Of a stretch of 64,000 nucleotides of DNA, positions 17,997 to 27,497 are shown piece after piece. The stretch is from Chelativorans sp. J32. GTDB taxonomy: Bacteria; Pseudomonadota; Alphaproteobacteria; Rhizobiales; Rhizobiaceae. The stretch is from contig NZ_JAEQ01000007.1 of the NCBI RefSeq assembly GCF_000518985.1, positions 1-64,000 on the forward strand, written 5' to 3'. Below the pieces are notes generated by a model, which saw only the letters and a program-made list of their open reading frames with translations, was not told where the DNA came from and did not search any database. The position numbers and the translations under genes were made by a program. Each line of letters opens with the position of its first letter. Within the stretch, counting starts at the first letter, position 1.

Positions 17997-19420
17997 CCTC
18001 AGTCCTTAAGCCGGACATATGCGTGATCGGAGGCGGCCCCGGCGGTCTCACTGTGGCGGCCGCTGCGGCGTCGTTCGGCGTTCCTGTCGTTTTGGTCGAA
18101 CGTGGGAAAATGGGCGGTGATTGTCTGAACTATGGCTGCGTCCCATCGAAGGCCCTTATCGCTGCGGCAAGGCATGCGCACGACCTTTCCCACGGAGAAG
18201 CGTTGGGCATTGCCAATCTACGCCCAGCAACCGATTTCGGCCGGGTAGCCGCGCATGTCGAGCGCGCGATCGCGGCCATCGCGCCAAACGACTCCAAGGA
18301 ACGCTTCACCGCGCTCGGCGTGAAGGTCATTTCAGCGGAAGGCCGCTTCAAGGACCCGCGAACGCTCGTCGCCGGGGATCACGAAATCCTCGCCCGTCGT
18401 TTCGTGATCGCGACGGGTTCTTCTCCAGCCATCCCCTCGATCCCCGGCATCGAAGGCGTGCCTTTTCTCACCAATGAGACGGTCTTCGAATTGAAGCAGA
18501 CGCCGGAGCGGCTGATCATTATCGGTGGCGGCCCGGTGGGCCTGGAGCTTGCGCAGGCGCATCGCCGCCTTGGCGCAGAGGTCACGGTAATCGAGGCCGG
18601 CGCAGTGCTCGGCAGAGAGGACCCAGAACTCACAGCCGCGGTGAAGCAACAGCTTCTCGACGACGGGGTCAATATCCTCGAGCATGCCGAGGTCACGCGG
18701 CTGGAGAGGCTTGGCTCATCCCATATACGCGCCTTTGTGAGTGACGGGAAAGACATCCGCGGCATCGAAGGCTCGCATCTCCTGGTCGCCGTTGGGCGAA
18801 AACCGAATATCGATGCGCTGGACCTTCAAAATGCGTCTGTCGCCCATGACGAGAGCGGCATAAAGGTGTCCGGCAAGCTGCGCACGACGAATCCCCGCAT
18901 CTATGCTATCGGCGACGTGGCCGGGGGGCCGCAATTCACGAATGTCGCAAACCACCATGCGGGGATCGTCATCCGCTCCGCCCTGTTCCGGCTGCCGGCG
19001 AATGCGACGCATGACCTGGTTCCAAGAGTGACCTTCACCGACCCCGAACTCGCCCATATCGGCTTGACGGAAGCGCAAGCTCGGGAAGAGGGCATGCGGG
19101 TAACGGTGCTGCGGTCAGCCTTTTCCGACAACGATCGCGCAGAGGCCGAGGGACAGACCAACGGGTTCATCAAACTCGTCATCGGCAGGAATGGGCGCAT
19201 CCGGGGCGTATCGATCGTTGGCCGGGGCGCAGGCGAGATGATGAACTTCTGGTCCCTGGCGCTGTCGAAACGCATGACGCTTCGCGACATCACAGCCTAT
19301 ATCGCTCCCTACCCCACATTGGGGGAGATTGGGAAACGTGCCGCCTACTCCTATTTTACGCCAGCAACACAAAACTCTATCCTGCGTGGAATAATACGGT
19401 TTTTACGCCTATTTGGATAA
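17993..19420 (+). CDS. FAD-dependent pyridine-nucleotide disulfide oxidoreductase, mercuric-reductase-like
   Basis: The 475-residue flavoprotein has the FAD-binding motif GGGPGG (13-18), the redox-active disulfide GGDCLNYGCVPSK (Cys44, Cys49), a second dinucleotide fold IIIGGGPVGLELAQAHRRLG, and the GDVAGG FAD segment. It differs from true dihydrolipoamide dehydrogenase in the C-terminal active site: the usual HPT..E is replaced by APYPTLGE (Tyr near 440). It lacks the N-terminal GMTCxxC domain and the C-terminal Cys pair of MerA. Mercury reduction is therefore not supported; it is a MerA-like oxidoreductase of unknown acceptor. Coupling to the TVP38 membrane protein suggests a redox role at the membrane. 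The C-terminal tail (ILRGIIRFLRLFG) is amphipathic and could touch the membrane. Confidence 0.85.
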   Translation: MTSVLKPDICVIGGGPGGLTVAAAAASFGVPVVLVERGKMGGDCLNYGCVPSKALIAAARHAHDLSHGEALGIANLRPATDFGRVAAHVERAIAAIAPNDSKERFTALGVKVISAEGRFKDPRTLVAGDHEILARRFVIATGSSPAIPSIPGIEGVPFLTNETVFELKQTPERLIIIGGGPVGLELAQAHRRLGAEVTVIEAGAVLGREDPELTAAVKQQLLDDGVNILEHAEVTRLERLGSSHIRAFVSDGKDIRGIEGSHLLVAVGRKPNIDALDLQNASVAHDESGIKVSGKLRTTNPRIYAIGDVAGGPQFTNVANHHAGIVIRSALFRLPANATHDLVPRVTFTDPELAHIGLTEAQAREEGMRVTVLRSAFSDNDRAEAEGQTNGFIKLVIGRNGRIRGVSIVGRGAGEMMNFWSLALSKRMTLRDITAYIAPYPTLGEIGKRAAYSYFTPATQNSILRGIIRFLRLFG

Positions 19421-19468
19421 TGATCGGCGCGTGGCGGGAAGCGCCATCCGCATGACACGGAAAAAAGA

Positions 19469-20992
19469 ATGGCCGAGGAGAAGCGTCAGGAGGGGGATAG
19501 GACCGAACTGGACGCGGGCCGCTCGGTGCCGCTGACGCGCGGACTTTCCACCAAGCTTCTCCTTCTAACGATCCTCTTCGTGATGGCGGCGGAAGTGCTG
19601 ATCTTCATTCCTTCGGTCGCCAATTTCGGTCGGCAGTGGATGGAACAGCGCTTGCGGGAAGCGGCCATCGTCGGTCGTGTCCTTCTGGACGGAAAAGCGG
19701 ATGGCCTCAGCCGTGAAGCAAGCAATGACGTCCTCGTGACCGCAGGCGTGAGCGCGATCGCGGTGCGTGACGGGGACACCGCCCGCCTGCTGGTGGTCTC
19801 TCACATGCCGCCCGCCGTCGATGCGCATATCAATTTCGATGAATTCGACGCTTTGCGGGCGGTCCGGAGAGCATTTGACACGCTGTTTTTCGGCGGAGAC
19901 CGGATACTGAGAATCTACGGCCATGTGGGGCAGAGCACGGCGCAATACGAGGTCATCCTCCCAGACCGGCAACTCCGTTCGGCAATGCTGATCTATGCGC
20001 GGAACGTGGCGGCGATCTCGCTCCTCATCTCGCTCTTCACGGCCACGCTCGTCTTCTATGCGATCGACAGGATCATGATCGGGCCCGTCAGAGCCATGAC
20101 CCGCTCCATGCTGGCCTTCGGCGCAGCACCCGACAATGCCCAACACATCATCGAACCGGAAGATCGCGGCGATGAAATCGGCATTGCGGAGAGGGAGCTT
20201 GCGGAAATGCAGAAGGCGCTGCACAGGACGCTTGGTGAGCGAAAGCGGCTTGCGGAACTCGGCTTGGCGGTTTCCAAGATCAATCATGACATGCGCAATA
20301 TGCTGGCATCGGCCCAGCTTATTTCCGACCGCCTCGCGATGAGCGCCGACCCGACCGTGCAATCCCTCGTGCCCAAGCTGGTCCGCATGCTTGACCGGGC
20401 CGTTTCCTACTCACAAGGCGTCATCGCCTATGGCCGGGCGCAGGAGGCTCCACCGTCCCGCCGTCGCCTCCGCCTCGCACAGCTCATCGACGATGTCCAC
20501 GCGAGCCTTGCGATCGATCCCTTAAGCGGCATCGAATTCATCAACGAAATCGATCCGCTGCTGGAAATCGACGCGGATGCCGACCAGCTCTTCCGGGTTC
20601 TCTCCAATCTTTGCAGAAACGCCGTCCAGGCGATGGCTGGAGAGGCGGATGCCGCGCTGGTGCGGCGGCTGACCATCTCTGGAGTGCGGGAAGAGCGAGC
20701 CGTTCGCATTTACATCGCCGATACCGGTCCGGGCCTGCCGCCGAAAGCCCGGGAAAACCTATTCACAGCCTTCCGCGGTTCGGCGCGAATCGGCGGCACG
20801 GGTCTTGGGCTCGCAATCGCACAGGAACTGGTGCGTGCGCATGGTGGAGAGATCGAGCTTGTGGAAACAGGCAGCGGGCGCACGGTGTTTTGCATCTCCA
20901 TACCGGATGGCCAGACCCTTGAAGATTCCCGCAGTGCAGCGCGAGTGGGCGATGCAGAAGGAAGCGTTCCCGACAGGCAGACCGCTCACTAG
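19469..20992 (+). CDS. Membrane-bound orphan sensor histidine kinase
   Basis: The 507-residue protein has two transmembrane helices (about 29-50 and 178-200) flanking a periplasmic sensor domain of about 125 residues. These are followed by a HAMP segment (200-255), a dimerisation helix with phospho-His273 in VSKINHDMRNMLASAQ, and an ATPase domain (N-box NLCRNAVQAM, DTGPGLP, GTGLGLAI). The acidic residue after the His is Asp rather than the more common Glu. No response regulator gene is next to it. It starts 48 bases after the flavoprotein gene on the same strand and may share its transcript. The closing 50 residues are polar and carry no domain. Confidence 0.88.
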   Translation: MAEEKRQEGDRTELDAGRSVPLTRGLSTKLLLLTILFVMAAEVLIFIPSVANFGRQWMEQRLREAAIVGRVLLDGKADGLSREASNDVLVTAGVSAIAVRDGDTARLLVVSHMPPAVDAHINFDEFDALRAVRRAFDTLFFGGDRILRIYGHVGQSTAQYEVILPDRQLRSAMLIYARNVAAISLLISLFTATLVFYAIDRIMIGPVRAMTRSMLAFGAAPDNAQHIIEPEDRGDEIGIAERELAEMQKALHRTLGERKRLAELGLAVSKINHDMRNMLASAQLISDRLAMSADPTVQSLVPKLVRMLDRAVSYSQGVIAYGRAQEAPPSRRRLRLAQLIDDVHASLAIDPLSGIEFINEIDPLLEIDADADQLFRVLSNLCRNAVQAMAGEADAALVRRLTISGVREERAVRIYIADTGPGLPPKARENLFTAFRGSARIGGTGLGLAIAQELVRAHGGEIELVETGSGRTVFCISIPDGQTLEDSRSAARVGDAEGSVPDRQTAH

Positions 20993-21143
20993 AACTCCAT
21001 TTAAGCGCGGCAATTGCGCCTTCCTTCTCGCTCGAGCCTGTTTGCCGGATCACTTTCCTTCCCAGCAGGCTGCTCTCGTCGACCCATTCCGGACTTCAAC
21101 CACAGGCAATTGATCCAAACCGAGAAAAATCGAATTTGAGCGC

Positions 21144-21172
21144 TTGCTTTTGCGTTTCTCAGTCGTTAGGTA
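21144..21172 (+). promoter_or_regulatory. Possible sigma70 promoter of tRNA-Arg
   Basis: TTGCTT (21144-21149) and TAGGTA (21167-21172) are separated by 17 bases, about 60 bases before the mature tRNA. The -10 box is a weak match, so this is a tentative assignment. Confidence 0.3.
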
Positions 21173-21232
21173 AGCGGCGTTCCGCCGTTGGGGCTTGTCC
21201 CCTTGGGGGTATCCCGCCACTTGATGGCATGC

Positions 21233-21309
21233 GCGCCCGTAGCTCAGCTGGATAGAGCACCAGACTACGAATCTGGGGGTCAGAGGTTCGAATCCTTTCG
21301 GGCGCGCCA
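21233..21309 (+). tRNA. tRNA-Arg (anticodon ACG)
   Basis: The 77-base gene folds as a full cloverleaf: acceptor GCGCCCG pairs with CGGGCGC, D arm GCTC/GAGC, anticodon stem CCAGA/TCTGG around loop CTACGAA (anticodon ACG, read as ICG after deamination), and T arm AGAGG/CCTTT around TTCGAAT. It has an encoded CCA end. The variable loop GGGTC is short (class I). Confidence 0.96.
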
Positions 21310-21770
21310 TTTCAGTACAGAACTCTGAACGCCGAACGCGGCCAATTGCCCACTCCAACCGGCGATCGGCATATCTCTCTCCCAGCACTACAAGCATGTT
21401 ATCCGGACTCGGAGATCTGTAGGTCGGCCGGATGTTCGCGGTCGCATTTCGTCAAGTTCGCGGCGATCGGTGACATTGGCGAACAGTCTCCAGCCGCTCT
21501 CCAGTGGAGCAAACCTTCCGTATGGATCGGGGGTCCCTGCCGCTGTACTTGCTCTGCCGGCCTGCGCCGAGCAGTGGCGATAGGTCCCGCCTCGCTGCCC
21601 CTTCAATGCGGAGCGTCATTGCGCCCAGCACTTCGAGCAAAGCAGGGCTTCTGGTCAGTCGCGTAGGACCCAGCCTGAAGTAGCCCGATCTGCGGTGAGC
21701 ACTGGAGCGGCTGGGGTGGCGAGCATTCCCGCGGGAAAGGCTTCCGGAGCTTGGCGCGATTGCGTCGCTC
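21310..21770. other. Intergenic region between tRNA-Arg and groEL
   Basis: No gene is supported in these 461 bases. Several overlapping frames exist on both strands, but none has a ribosome site with protein-like content. No integrase, partial tRNA copy or attachment repeat is visible downstream of the tRNA, so there is no sign that it has been used as an integration site. Confidence 0.5.
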
Positions 21771-21799
21771 AAAGAAAAAGGGCGGCATTTCTGCCGCCC
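21771..21799 (-). terminator. Rho-independent terminator of groESL
   Basis: On the minus strand a GGGCGGCA/TGCCGCCC stem with a 4-base loop is followed by CTTTTTCTTT. It lies 26 bases after the groEL stop. Confidence 0.85.
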
Positions 21800-21824
21800 T
21801 TCCGTATTCAAACAATCTGGCTTC

Positions 21825-23498
<1,674 letters not shown>

Positions 23499-23518
23499 TC
23501 AGTGGGTGACGGCTTCGA

Positions 23519-23815
23519 TCAGCCGATGATGCCCATGATGTCGGACTCCTTCATGATCAGGAGGTCCTGGCCGTTGAGCTTTACTTCCGTGCCCGACCAC
23601 TTGCCGAACAGCACGCGGTCGCCCGCCTTGACATCGAGCGGAACGAGCTTGCCGCTCTCATCACGCGCACCGGGGCCGACGGCGACGACTTCGCCTTCTT
23701 GCGGCTTCTCCTTTGCGGTGTCGGGGATGATGATCCCGCCGGCCGTCTTTTCCTCGGATTCGACCCGGCGAACGACCACGCGGTCATGAAGCGGGCGAAA
23801 ATTCGTGCTGGCCAT
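23519..23815 (-). CDS. groES: Co-chaperonin GroES (Hsp10)
   Basis: The 98-residue protein forms the seven-mer lid of the GroEL chamber. The start at ATG 23815 ([19 protein letters not shown]) is the family N-terminus; the frame is open 22 residues further upstream, but that region is the leader with the CIRCE element. The mobile loop that docks on GroEL (about residues 17-33, [18 protein letters not shown]) is intact. It is the first gene of the groESL operon. Confidence 0.97.
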   Translation of the reverse strand: MASTNFRPLHDRVVVRRVESEEKTAGGIIIPDTAKEKPQEGEVVAVGPGARDESGKLVPLDVKAGDRVLFGKWSGTEVKLNGQDLLIMKESDIMGIIG

Positions 23816-23881
23816 GTTACTCAACCCTTGATTAGGATAATGAATTAGGCTTCCCTCCGTCCCTGAGGCCGGAGAATTCAT

Positions 23882-23908
23882 TTAGCACTCATTGCTCGAG
23901 AGTGCTAA
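23882..23908. promoter_or_regulatory. CIRCE operator (HrcA-binding site)
   Basis: A perfect TTAGCACTC - nine bases - GAGTGCTAA inverted repeat lies 67-93 bases upstream of groES. It matches the CIRCE consensus exactly. In alphaproteobacteria HrcA represses groESL through this element until heat shock. The hrcA gene is not in this window. Confidence 0.96.
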
Positions 23909-23970
23909 CAGCAATCGAGATAGTCAGGATGGGTGCTTGAGTCAAGCGCAGGGGATTTCTTCCCGTGGCG

Positions 23971-24609
23971 CTAGACGGGGCGGCGAAAACGCTTCCGTTC
24001 GCTTTCCACCTCCTCGCGGAAATGACAGCCTTCGATATGATCATTGACCAGGCCCATCGCCTGCATGAAGGCGTAGACGGTGGTGGGACCCACGAAAGTC
24101 CACCCGCGCTTCTTGAGATCTTTGGAGATACGGGTCGAGATATCGGTCTTGCCGAGCGTCCGAAGCGTCGCATAATCGAGCGCTTGCGGTCGCTCTTCGG
24201 GGCTTGGCTCATGCCGCCAGAAATAGCTGGCTAGAGAGCCCTCCTTCTCGCACAATTCGATTGCCCGGCGCGCATTGTTGATCGTGGAACGGATCTTGCC
24301 GCCGTGGCGGATGATGCCCGGATTGGTCAGAAGCCGATCAACGTCCTCTTCCGTGAACCGAGCGACCCGTTTGAAATCGAAGCCGTCGAACGCCTCGCGG
24401 AAATTCTCCCTCTTCCTCAGGATCGTGAGCCAGGACAGGCCCGATTGGAATCCTTCAAGGCAAAGCTTCTCGAAGAGGCGCCGATCGTCGCTCACCGGCC
24501 GGCCCCATTCACGATCGTGATACGTCATGTAGTCGGGCAGGTTCGCGTGCCAGAAGCAGCGGGTCTTTCCATCGGCACCCTCGATCAGCCCCGTCTTTTC
24601 TTCGCTCAT
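23971..24609 (-). CDS. tag: DNA-3-methyladenine glycosylase I
   Basis: The 212-residue base-excision enzyme removes 3-methyladenine from alkylated DNA. Family features: RCFWHANLPDYMTYHDREWGRP near the N-terminus, LCLEGFQSGLSWLTILRKRE (helix-hairpin-helix region), and the zinc-binding C-terminal segment DHIEGCHFRE. The latter, with the N-terminal Cys and His, forms the zinc snap known from E. coli Tag. The start at ATG 24609 follows GAGGCTTG; a TTG one codon upstream is possible. It is divergent from the L,D-transpeptidase gene and ends 62 bases before the CIRCE element. Confidence 0.93.
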   Translation of the reverse strand: MSEEKTGLIEGADGKTRCFWHANLPDYMTYHDREWGRPVSDDRRLFEKLCLEGFQSGLSWLTILRKRENFREAFDGFDFKRVARFTEEDVDRLLTNPGIIRHGGKIRSTINNARRAIELCEKEGSLASYFWRHEPSPEERPQALDYATLRTLGKTDISTRISKDLKKRGWTFVGPTTVYAFMQAMGLVNDHIEGCHFREEVESERKRFRRPV

Positions 24610-24846
24610 CAAGCCTCGCTGTTCTCCAATGTCACTAAGGATCTGTTCACCAGTTTTTTGAACCGGGCACTAACCACCGCAATCGATTTCGTCGGCAATA
24701 TCGCACTTTCCATAGGCGGATTCATCATTCGCTTGGCCCTCTTGCAGCAGCATCCTGACAGAAACGTCCACAGAAGCTGGATTGAGCGGCTGCCACAATG
24801 GCGGCGTGACACATGAACCCGATCGGTGACCAGTGAGAGTTAGTCG

Positions 24847-25653
24847 ATGAAGTTCGTTTTGTATGCGGCCGGATTTGCCGCCATCTTGTTGTTTCCCGGT
24901 GCCTCCAACGCTCAGGGCCGTTACGCGGAACCTCCACCGGTCCTGGTGAGCCCGGATCTTTCCGCTCCTTGGGTAATGCAGCTTCGCCAACCACCGGCTC
25001 AAGCCAGGCCGCGCCAGCGGCAGGTCTACAGGGTGCCGCCATATCCTCGCGAAACGAGGGCTGCCCCACGGCAGGTGGAACGCCGGTATGTCCTGCGCCG
25101 GCAACCGCAGCACCGGATCCAGGCGCCGATCCGCAGTGCTGCGGCAGTGGCTGCCGTGCCGAGAGCCGTACCGGCACCCGCACCCAAACATCAGCTCGAC
25201 CCGAAATTCCTGCCGCAGGTAGTTCAATATGATGGCCGCGAAGCGCCGGGGACCATCGTGGTCGACACGCGACAGCGCTTCCTCTATCTGGTCATGAAGG
25301 ACGGAAAGGCGCGCCGTTACGGCGTTGGTGTCGGCAAAGACGGTTTCGGCTGGACCGGCAGCCACAAGGTCACCGCCAAACGCGAATGGCCCGACTGGCG
25401 GCCGCCCGCGCAGATGATCGAGCGGGAAAAGAGGAAGGGAAATATCTTGCCGACCCTGGTCAACGGCGGCCCCCATAACCCGCTTGGCGCGCGCGCTCTC
25501 TATCTCGGCTCGACCCTATACCGTATCCATGGAACCAACGCACCATGGACCATCGGGCAGGCGGTCTCCTCTGGCTGTATCCGGATGCGCAACGAAGATG
25601 TGATAGATTTGTACGAACGTGTTCCCGTCGGTGCCAACGTCGTGGTAATCTGA
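24847..25653 (+). CDS. Exported L,D-transpeptidase (YkuD family)
   Basis: The 268-residue protein has a Sec signal peptide (cleavage likely after SNA, residue 22), then a Pro/Arg/Gln-rich linker of about 90 residues, and a C-terminal YkuD domain (about 130-268) with the catalytic motif HGTN (His228) .. SSGCIRM (Cys244). Such enzymes make 3-3 peptidoglycan crosslinks or attach outer-membrane proteins to peptidoglycan in the periplasm. Several paralogues are normal in rhizobia, and the exact task cannot be read from sequence. It is convergent with glcF and shares the terminator at 25709-25743. Confidence 0.92.
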   Translation: MKFVLYAAGFAAILLFPGASNAQGRYAEPPPVLVSPDLSAPWVMQLRQPPAQARPRQRQVYRVPPYPRETRAAPRQVERRYVLRRQPQHRIQAPIRSAAAVAAVPRAVPAPAPKHQLDPKFLPQVVQYDGREAPGTIVVDTRQRFLYLVMKDGKARRYGVGVGKDGFGWTGSHKVTAKREWPDWRPPAQMIEREKRKGNILPTLVNGGPHNPLGARALYLGSTLYRIHGTNAPWTIGQAVSSGCIRMRNEDVIDLYERVPVGANVVVI

Positions 25654-25708
25654 TTCTCATCAAGCGGGGGACGAGCCGGCCGGAGGGGTCTTGCCGGTAT
25701 CGTCTTCG

Positions 25709-25743
25709 AAAAAGCAGCGCTTCAGCGATGGAGCGCTGCTTTT
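25709..25743. terminator. Bidirectional Rho-independent terminator
   Basis: The arms AAAAGCAGCGCT and AGCGCTGCTTTT form a 12-bp stem with A/T runs at the base on both strands. It sits between the convergent L,D-transpeptidase and glcF stops and can serve both. Confidence 0.85.
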
Positions 25744-25745
25744 CG

Positions 25746-27077
25746 TTATGCGGCGACGGTTGCGGGCTCCGCCTGGCGGTCCGGCATTGGGATGCCGGCG
25801 GGCTTCGGGCCGCCATAAGCCCAGTCCAGTAGCTCGATCGTGTGGACGATGGGCAGAGCCGACCCCGAGGCGATCTGGGTGATGCAACCAATATTACCTG
25901 CGGCGACGGCGACAGCGCCGGTGGCTTCGATGTTCTTCACCTTCCGGTCACGCAGGCGCCGGGATATTTCCGGCTGCAGGATATTGTAAGTGCCTGCCGA
26001 GCCGCAGCAGAGGTGAGCTTCACGCGGCTCCTTAACCACAAAGCCGGCGCGCGTGAGTAGCGCCTTGGGCTGACGCGTTATCTTCTGCCCGTGTTGCAGG
26101 GAGCATGCGGAATGATAGGCGATCGTCAGGCCGGGAGCGAATGACGGCTCGGGTAGATCAAGCGTCGCAAGATATTCGGTAACGTCCTTCGCAAGCGCAG
26201 AAACCCGCGCTGCCTTTTCGGCATAGAGCGGGTCCAATCGAAGCATATGGCCATAATCCTTGATTGTGGTGCCACAGCCCGAGGTGGTGATGATGATGGC
26301 GTCGAGCCCGCCATTTTCGATCACCCGCGTCCAGGCGTCGACATTGTGCCGGGCGAACTCGAGTGCTTTTTCTTCGCGTCCCATATGGTGCACCAGCGCA
26401 CCGCAGCATCCTTCTCCCGCGGGCTGCACCACCTCGACGTTCAAACGCGCGAGCAGCCGGGCGGCGGCGGCGTTGATGCCGGGATCGAGCACCGATTGCG
26501 CGCAACCGGCCAGCAGCGCGACCCGGCCACGCGGCATCTCTTTCGGCCGGGGAAGGGGAGCGGCGTTTGCGGATGGCCGGTGCTGCGGTGCAAGCTCCAG
26601 CATCGAGGCGACCGGCTTCAGGCCCGGAATGGCGCGGAAAATCGAGGCGAAGGGTCGCCCGACCTTTGCCAGTCCCAATGCGAGCCGGAACCGCCCCGGA
26701 TAAGGGAGCACCTGGGCAAGCATTGTGCGGATCATCCGGTCGAGAATTGGCCGGCGATAGGTCTTTTCGATATGTACCCGCGCATGGTCGACCAGATGCA
26801 TGTAATTCACGCCTGAGGGACAGGTGCTCATGCAGGAGAGGCAGGAGAGACAGCGGTCGATATGCGTAACCGTCTCGCGGTCGGCGGGACGGCCTTTCTC
26901 CAGCATATCCTTGATGAGATAGATGCGCCCGCGCGGTGAATCGAGCTCGTTGCCCAGTTCCACATAGGTCGGGCAAGTCGCCGTGCAGAAGCCGCAATGA
27001 ACGCATTTGCGCAGGATCGCTTCCGATTCTGCTGTCTGCGGGTTGGCAAGTTGCTCGGGCGTAAAATTGGTTTGCAT
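25746..27077 (-). CDS. glcF: Glycolate oxidase iron-sulfur subunit
   Basis: The 443-residue subunit passes electrons from the GlcD/GlcE flavin part towards the membrane quinone pool. Two 4Fe-4S motifs lie near the N-terminus (CVHCGFCTATCP and CLSCLSCMSTCPSG), followed by two CCG domains (EGCCGALVHHMG and LCCGSAGTYN). It is the last gene of the glcD-glcE-DUF4870-glcF cluster, starting six bases after the DUF4870 gene, and ends at a shared terminator. The start MQTNFTPEQLANP is the family N-terminus. Confidence 0.95.
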   Translation of the reverse strand: MQTNFTPEQLANPQTAESEAILRKCVHCGFCTATCPTYVELGNELDSPRGRIYLIKDMLEKGRPADRETVTHIDRCLSCLSCMSTCPSGVNYMHLVDHARVHIEKTYRRPILDRMIRTMLAQVLPYPGRFRLALGLAKVGRPFASIFRAIPGLKPVASMLELAPQHRPSANAAPLPRPKEMPRGRVALLAGCAQSVLDPGINAAAARLLARLNVEVVQPAGEGCCGALVHHMGREEKALEFARHNVDAWTRVIENGGLDAIIITTSGCGTTIKDYGHMLRLDPLYAEKAARVSALAKDVTEYLATLDLPEPSFAPGLTIAYHSACSLQHGQKITRQPKALLTRAGFVVKEPREAHLCCGSAGTYNILQPEISRRLRDRKVKNIEATGAVAVAAGNIGCITQIASGSALPIVHTIELLDWAYGGPKPAGIPMPDRQAEPATVAA

Positions 27078-27083
27078 ATTCTG

Positions 27084-27458
27084 TTAGAGCATCCAGCTTT
27101 GGGGATTTCTGATCGGCTCTCCACGGCTCACCAGCTGCAGCCCAATCACGATCCGCACCACGATCCATACGGCAACGGCGAGAAGAAGAAGAAAGCCGAT
27201 GCCCACCACCATCAGCACCATCGAGATGATCGCATAGAGGATTGCGATCCAGAAGGTGCGGATCGCCCAAGTGTAGTGCGTCTCAATCCAGGCTTCCGAT
27301 TTCCCGCGATTCATATAGGCGAGCACGATGCCCACCAGAGCGGAGATGCCGATGACGAAGCCGACGAGATAGAGAACATAGATCACCTGGACATTGGTCG
27401 GCCCAGGTTCCAGCCATCGATCTGTCTTGCGTGGTTCAGGCGGTTTGATATCGCTCAT
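27084..27458 (-). CDS. Small three-helix membrane protein (DUF4870-like) inside the glycolate oxidase operon
   Basis: The 124-residue protein has a Pro-rich hydrophilic start (MSDIKPPEPRKTDRW) and three hydrophobic segments (about 25-48, 63-88 and 91-110). The central LEPGPTNVQVIYVLYLVGFVIG suits DUF4870-like proteins. The start at 27458 has GGAGGGAACG just upstream; an in-frame ATG at 27485 lacks this. It lies 39 bases after glcE and 6 bases before glcF, so it is co-transcribed. GlcDEF subunits have no obvious membrane anchor, so a role in anchoring or assembly is possible but unproven. Confidence 0.8.
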   Translation of the reverse strand: MSDIKPPEPRKTDRWLEPGPTNVQVIYVLYLVGFVIGISALVGIVLAYMNRGKSEAWIETHYTWAIRTFWIAILYAIISMVLMVVGIGFLLLLAVAVWIVVRIVIGLQLVSRGEPIRNPQSWML

Positions 27459-27497
27459 CGTTCCCTCCGGTCCGGTTTCGGCCACTCTAACACGCGC

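Noticed and set aside
17993..19420. Mercuric reductase (merA)
   Set aside because: The N-terminal metal-binding domain and the C-terminal Cys pair are missing and no other mer genes are near.
17993..19420. Dihydrolipoamide dehydrogenase (lpd)
   Set aside because: The conserved HPT active-site segment is replaced by YPT, and no 2-oxoacid dehydrogenase genes are adjacent.
21050..21397. Minus-strand 115-codon frame across tRNA-Arg
   Set aside because: Its PKGFEPLTPRF..IQLSYGRA text is the translation of the antisense strand of a tRNA gene, a familiar false protein in databases.
21233..21770. tRNA-Arg as a phage or island integration site
   Set aside because: No integrase, no repeat of the tRNA 3' end and no mobile genes follow; groEL comes next.
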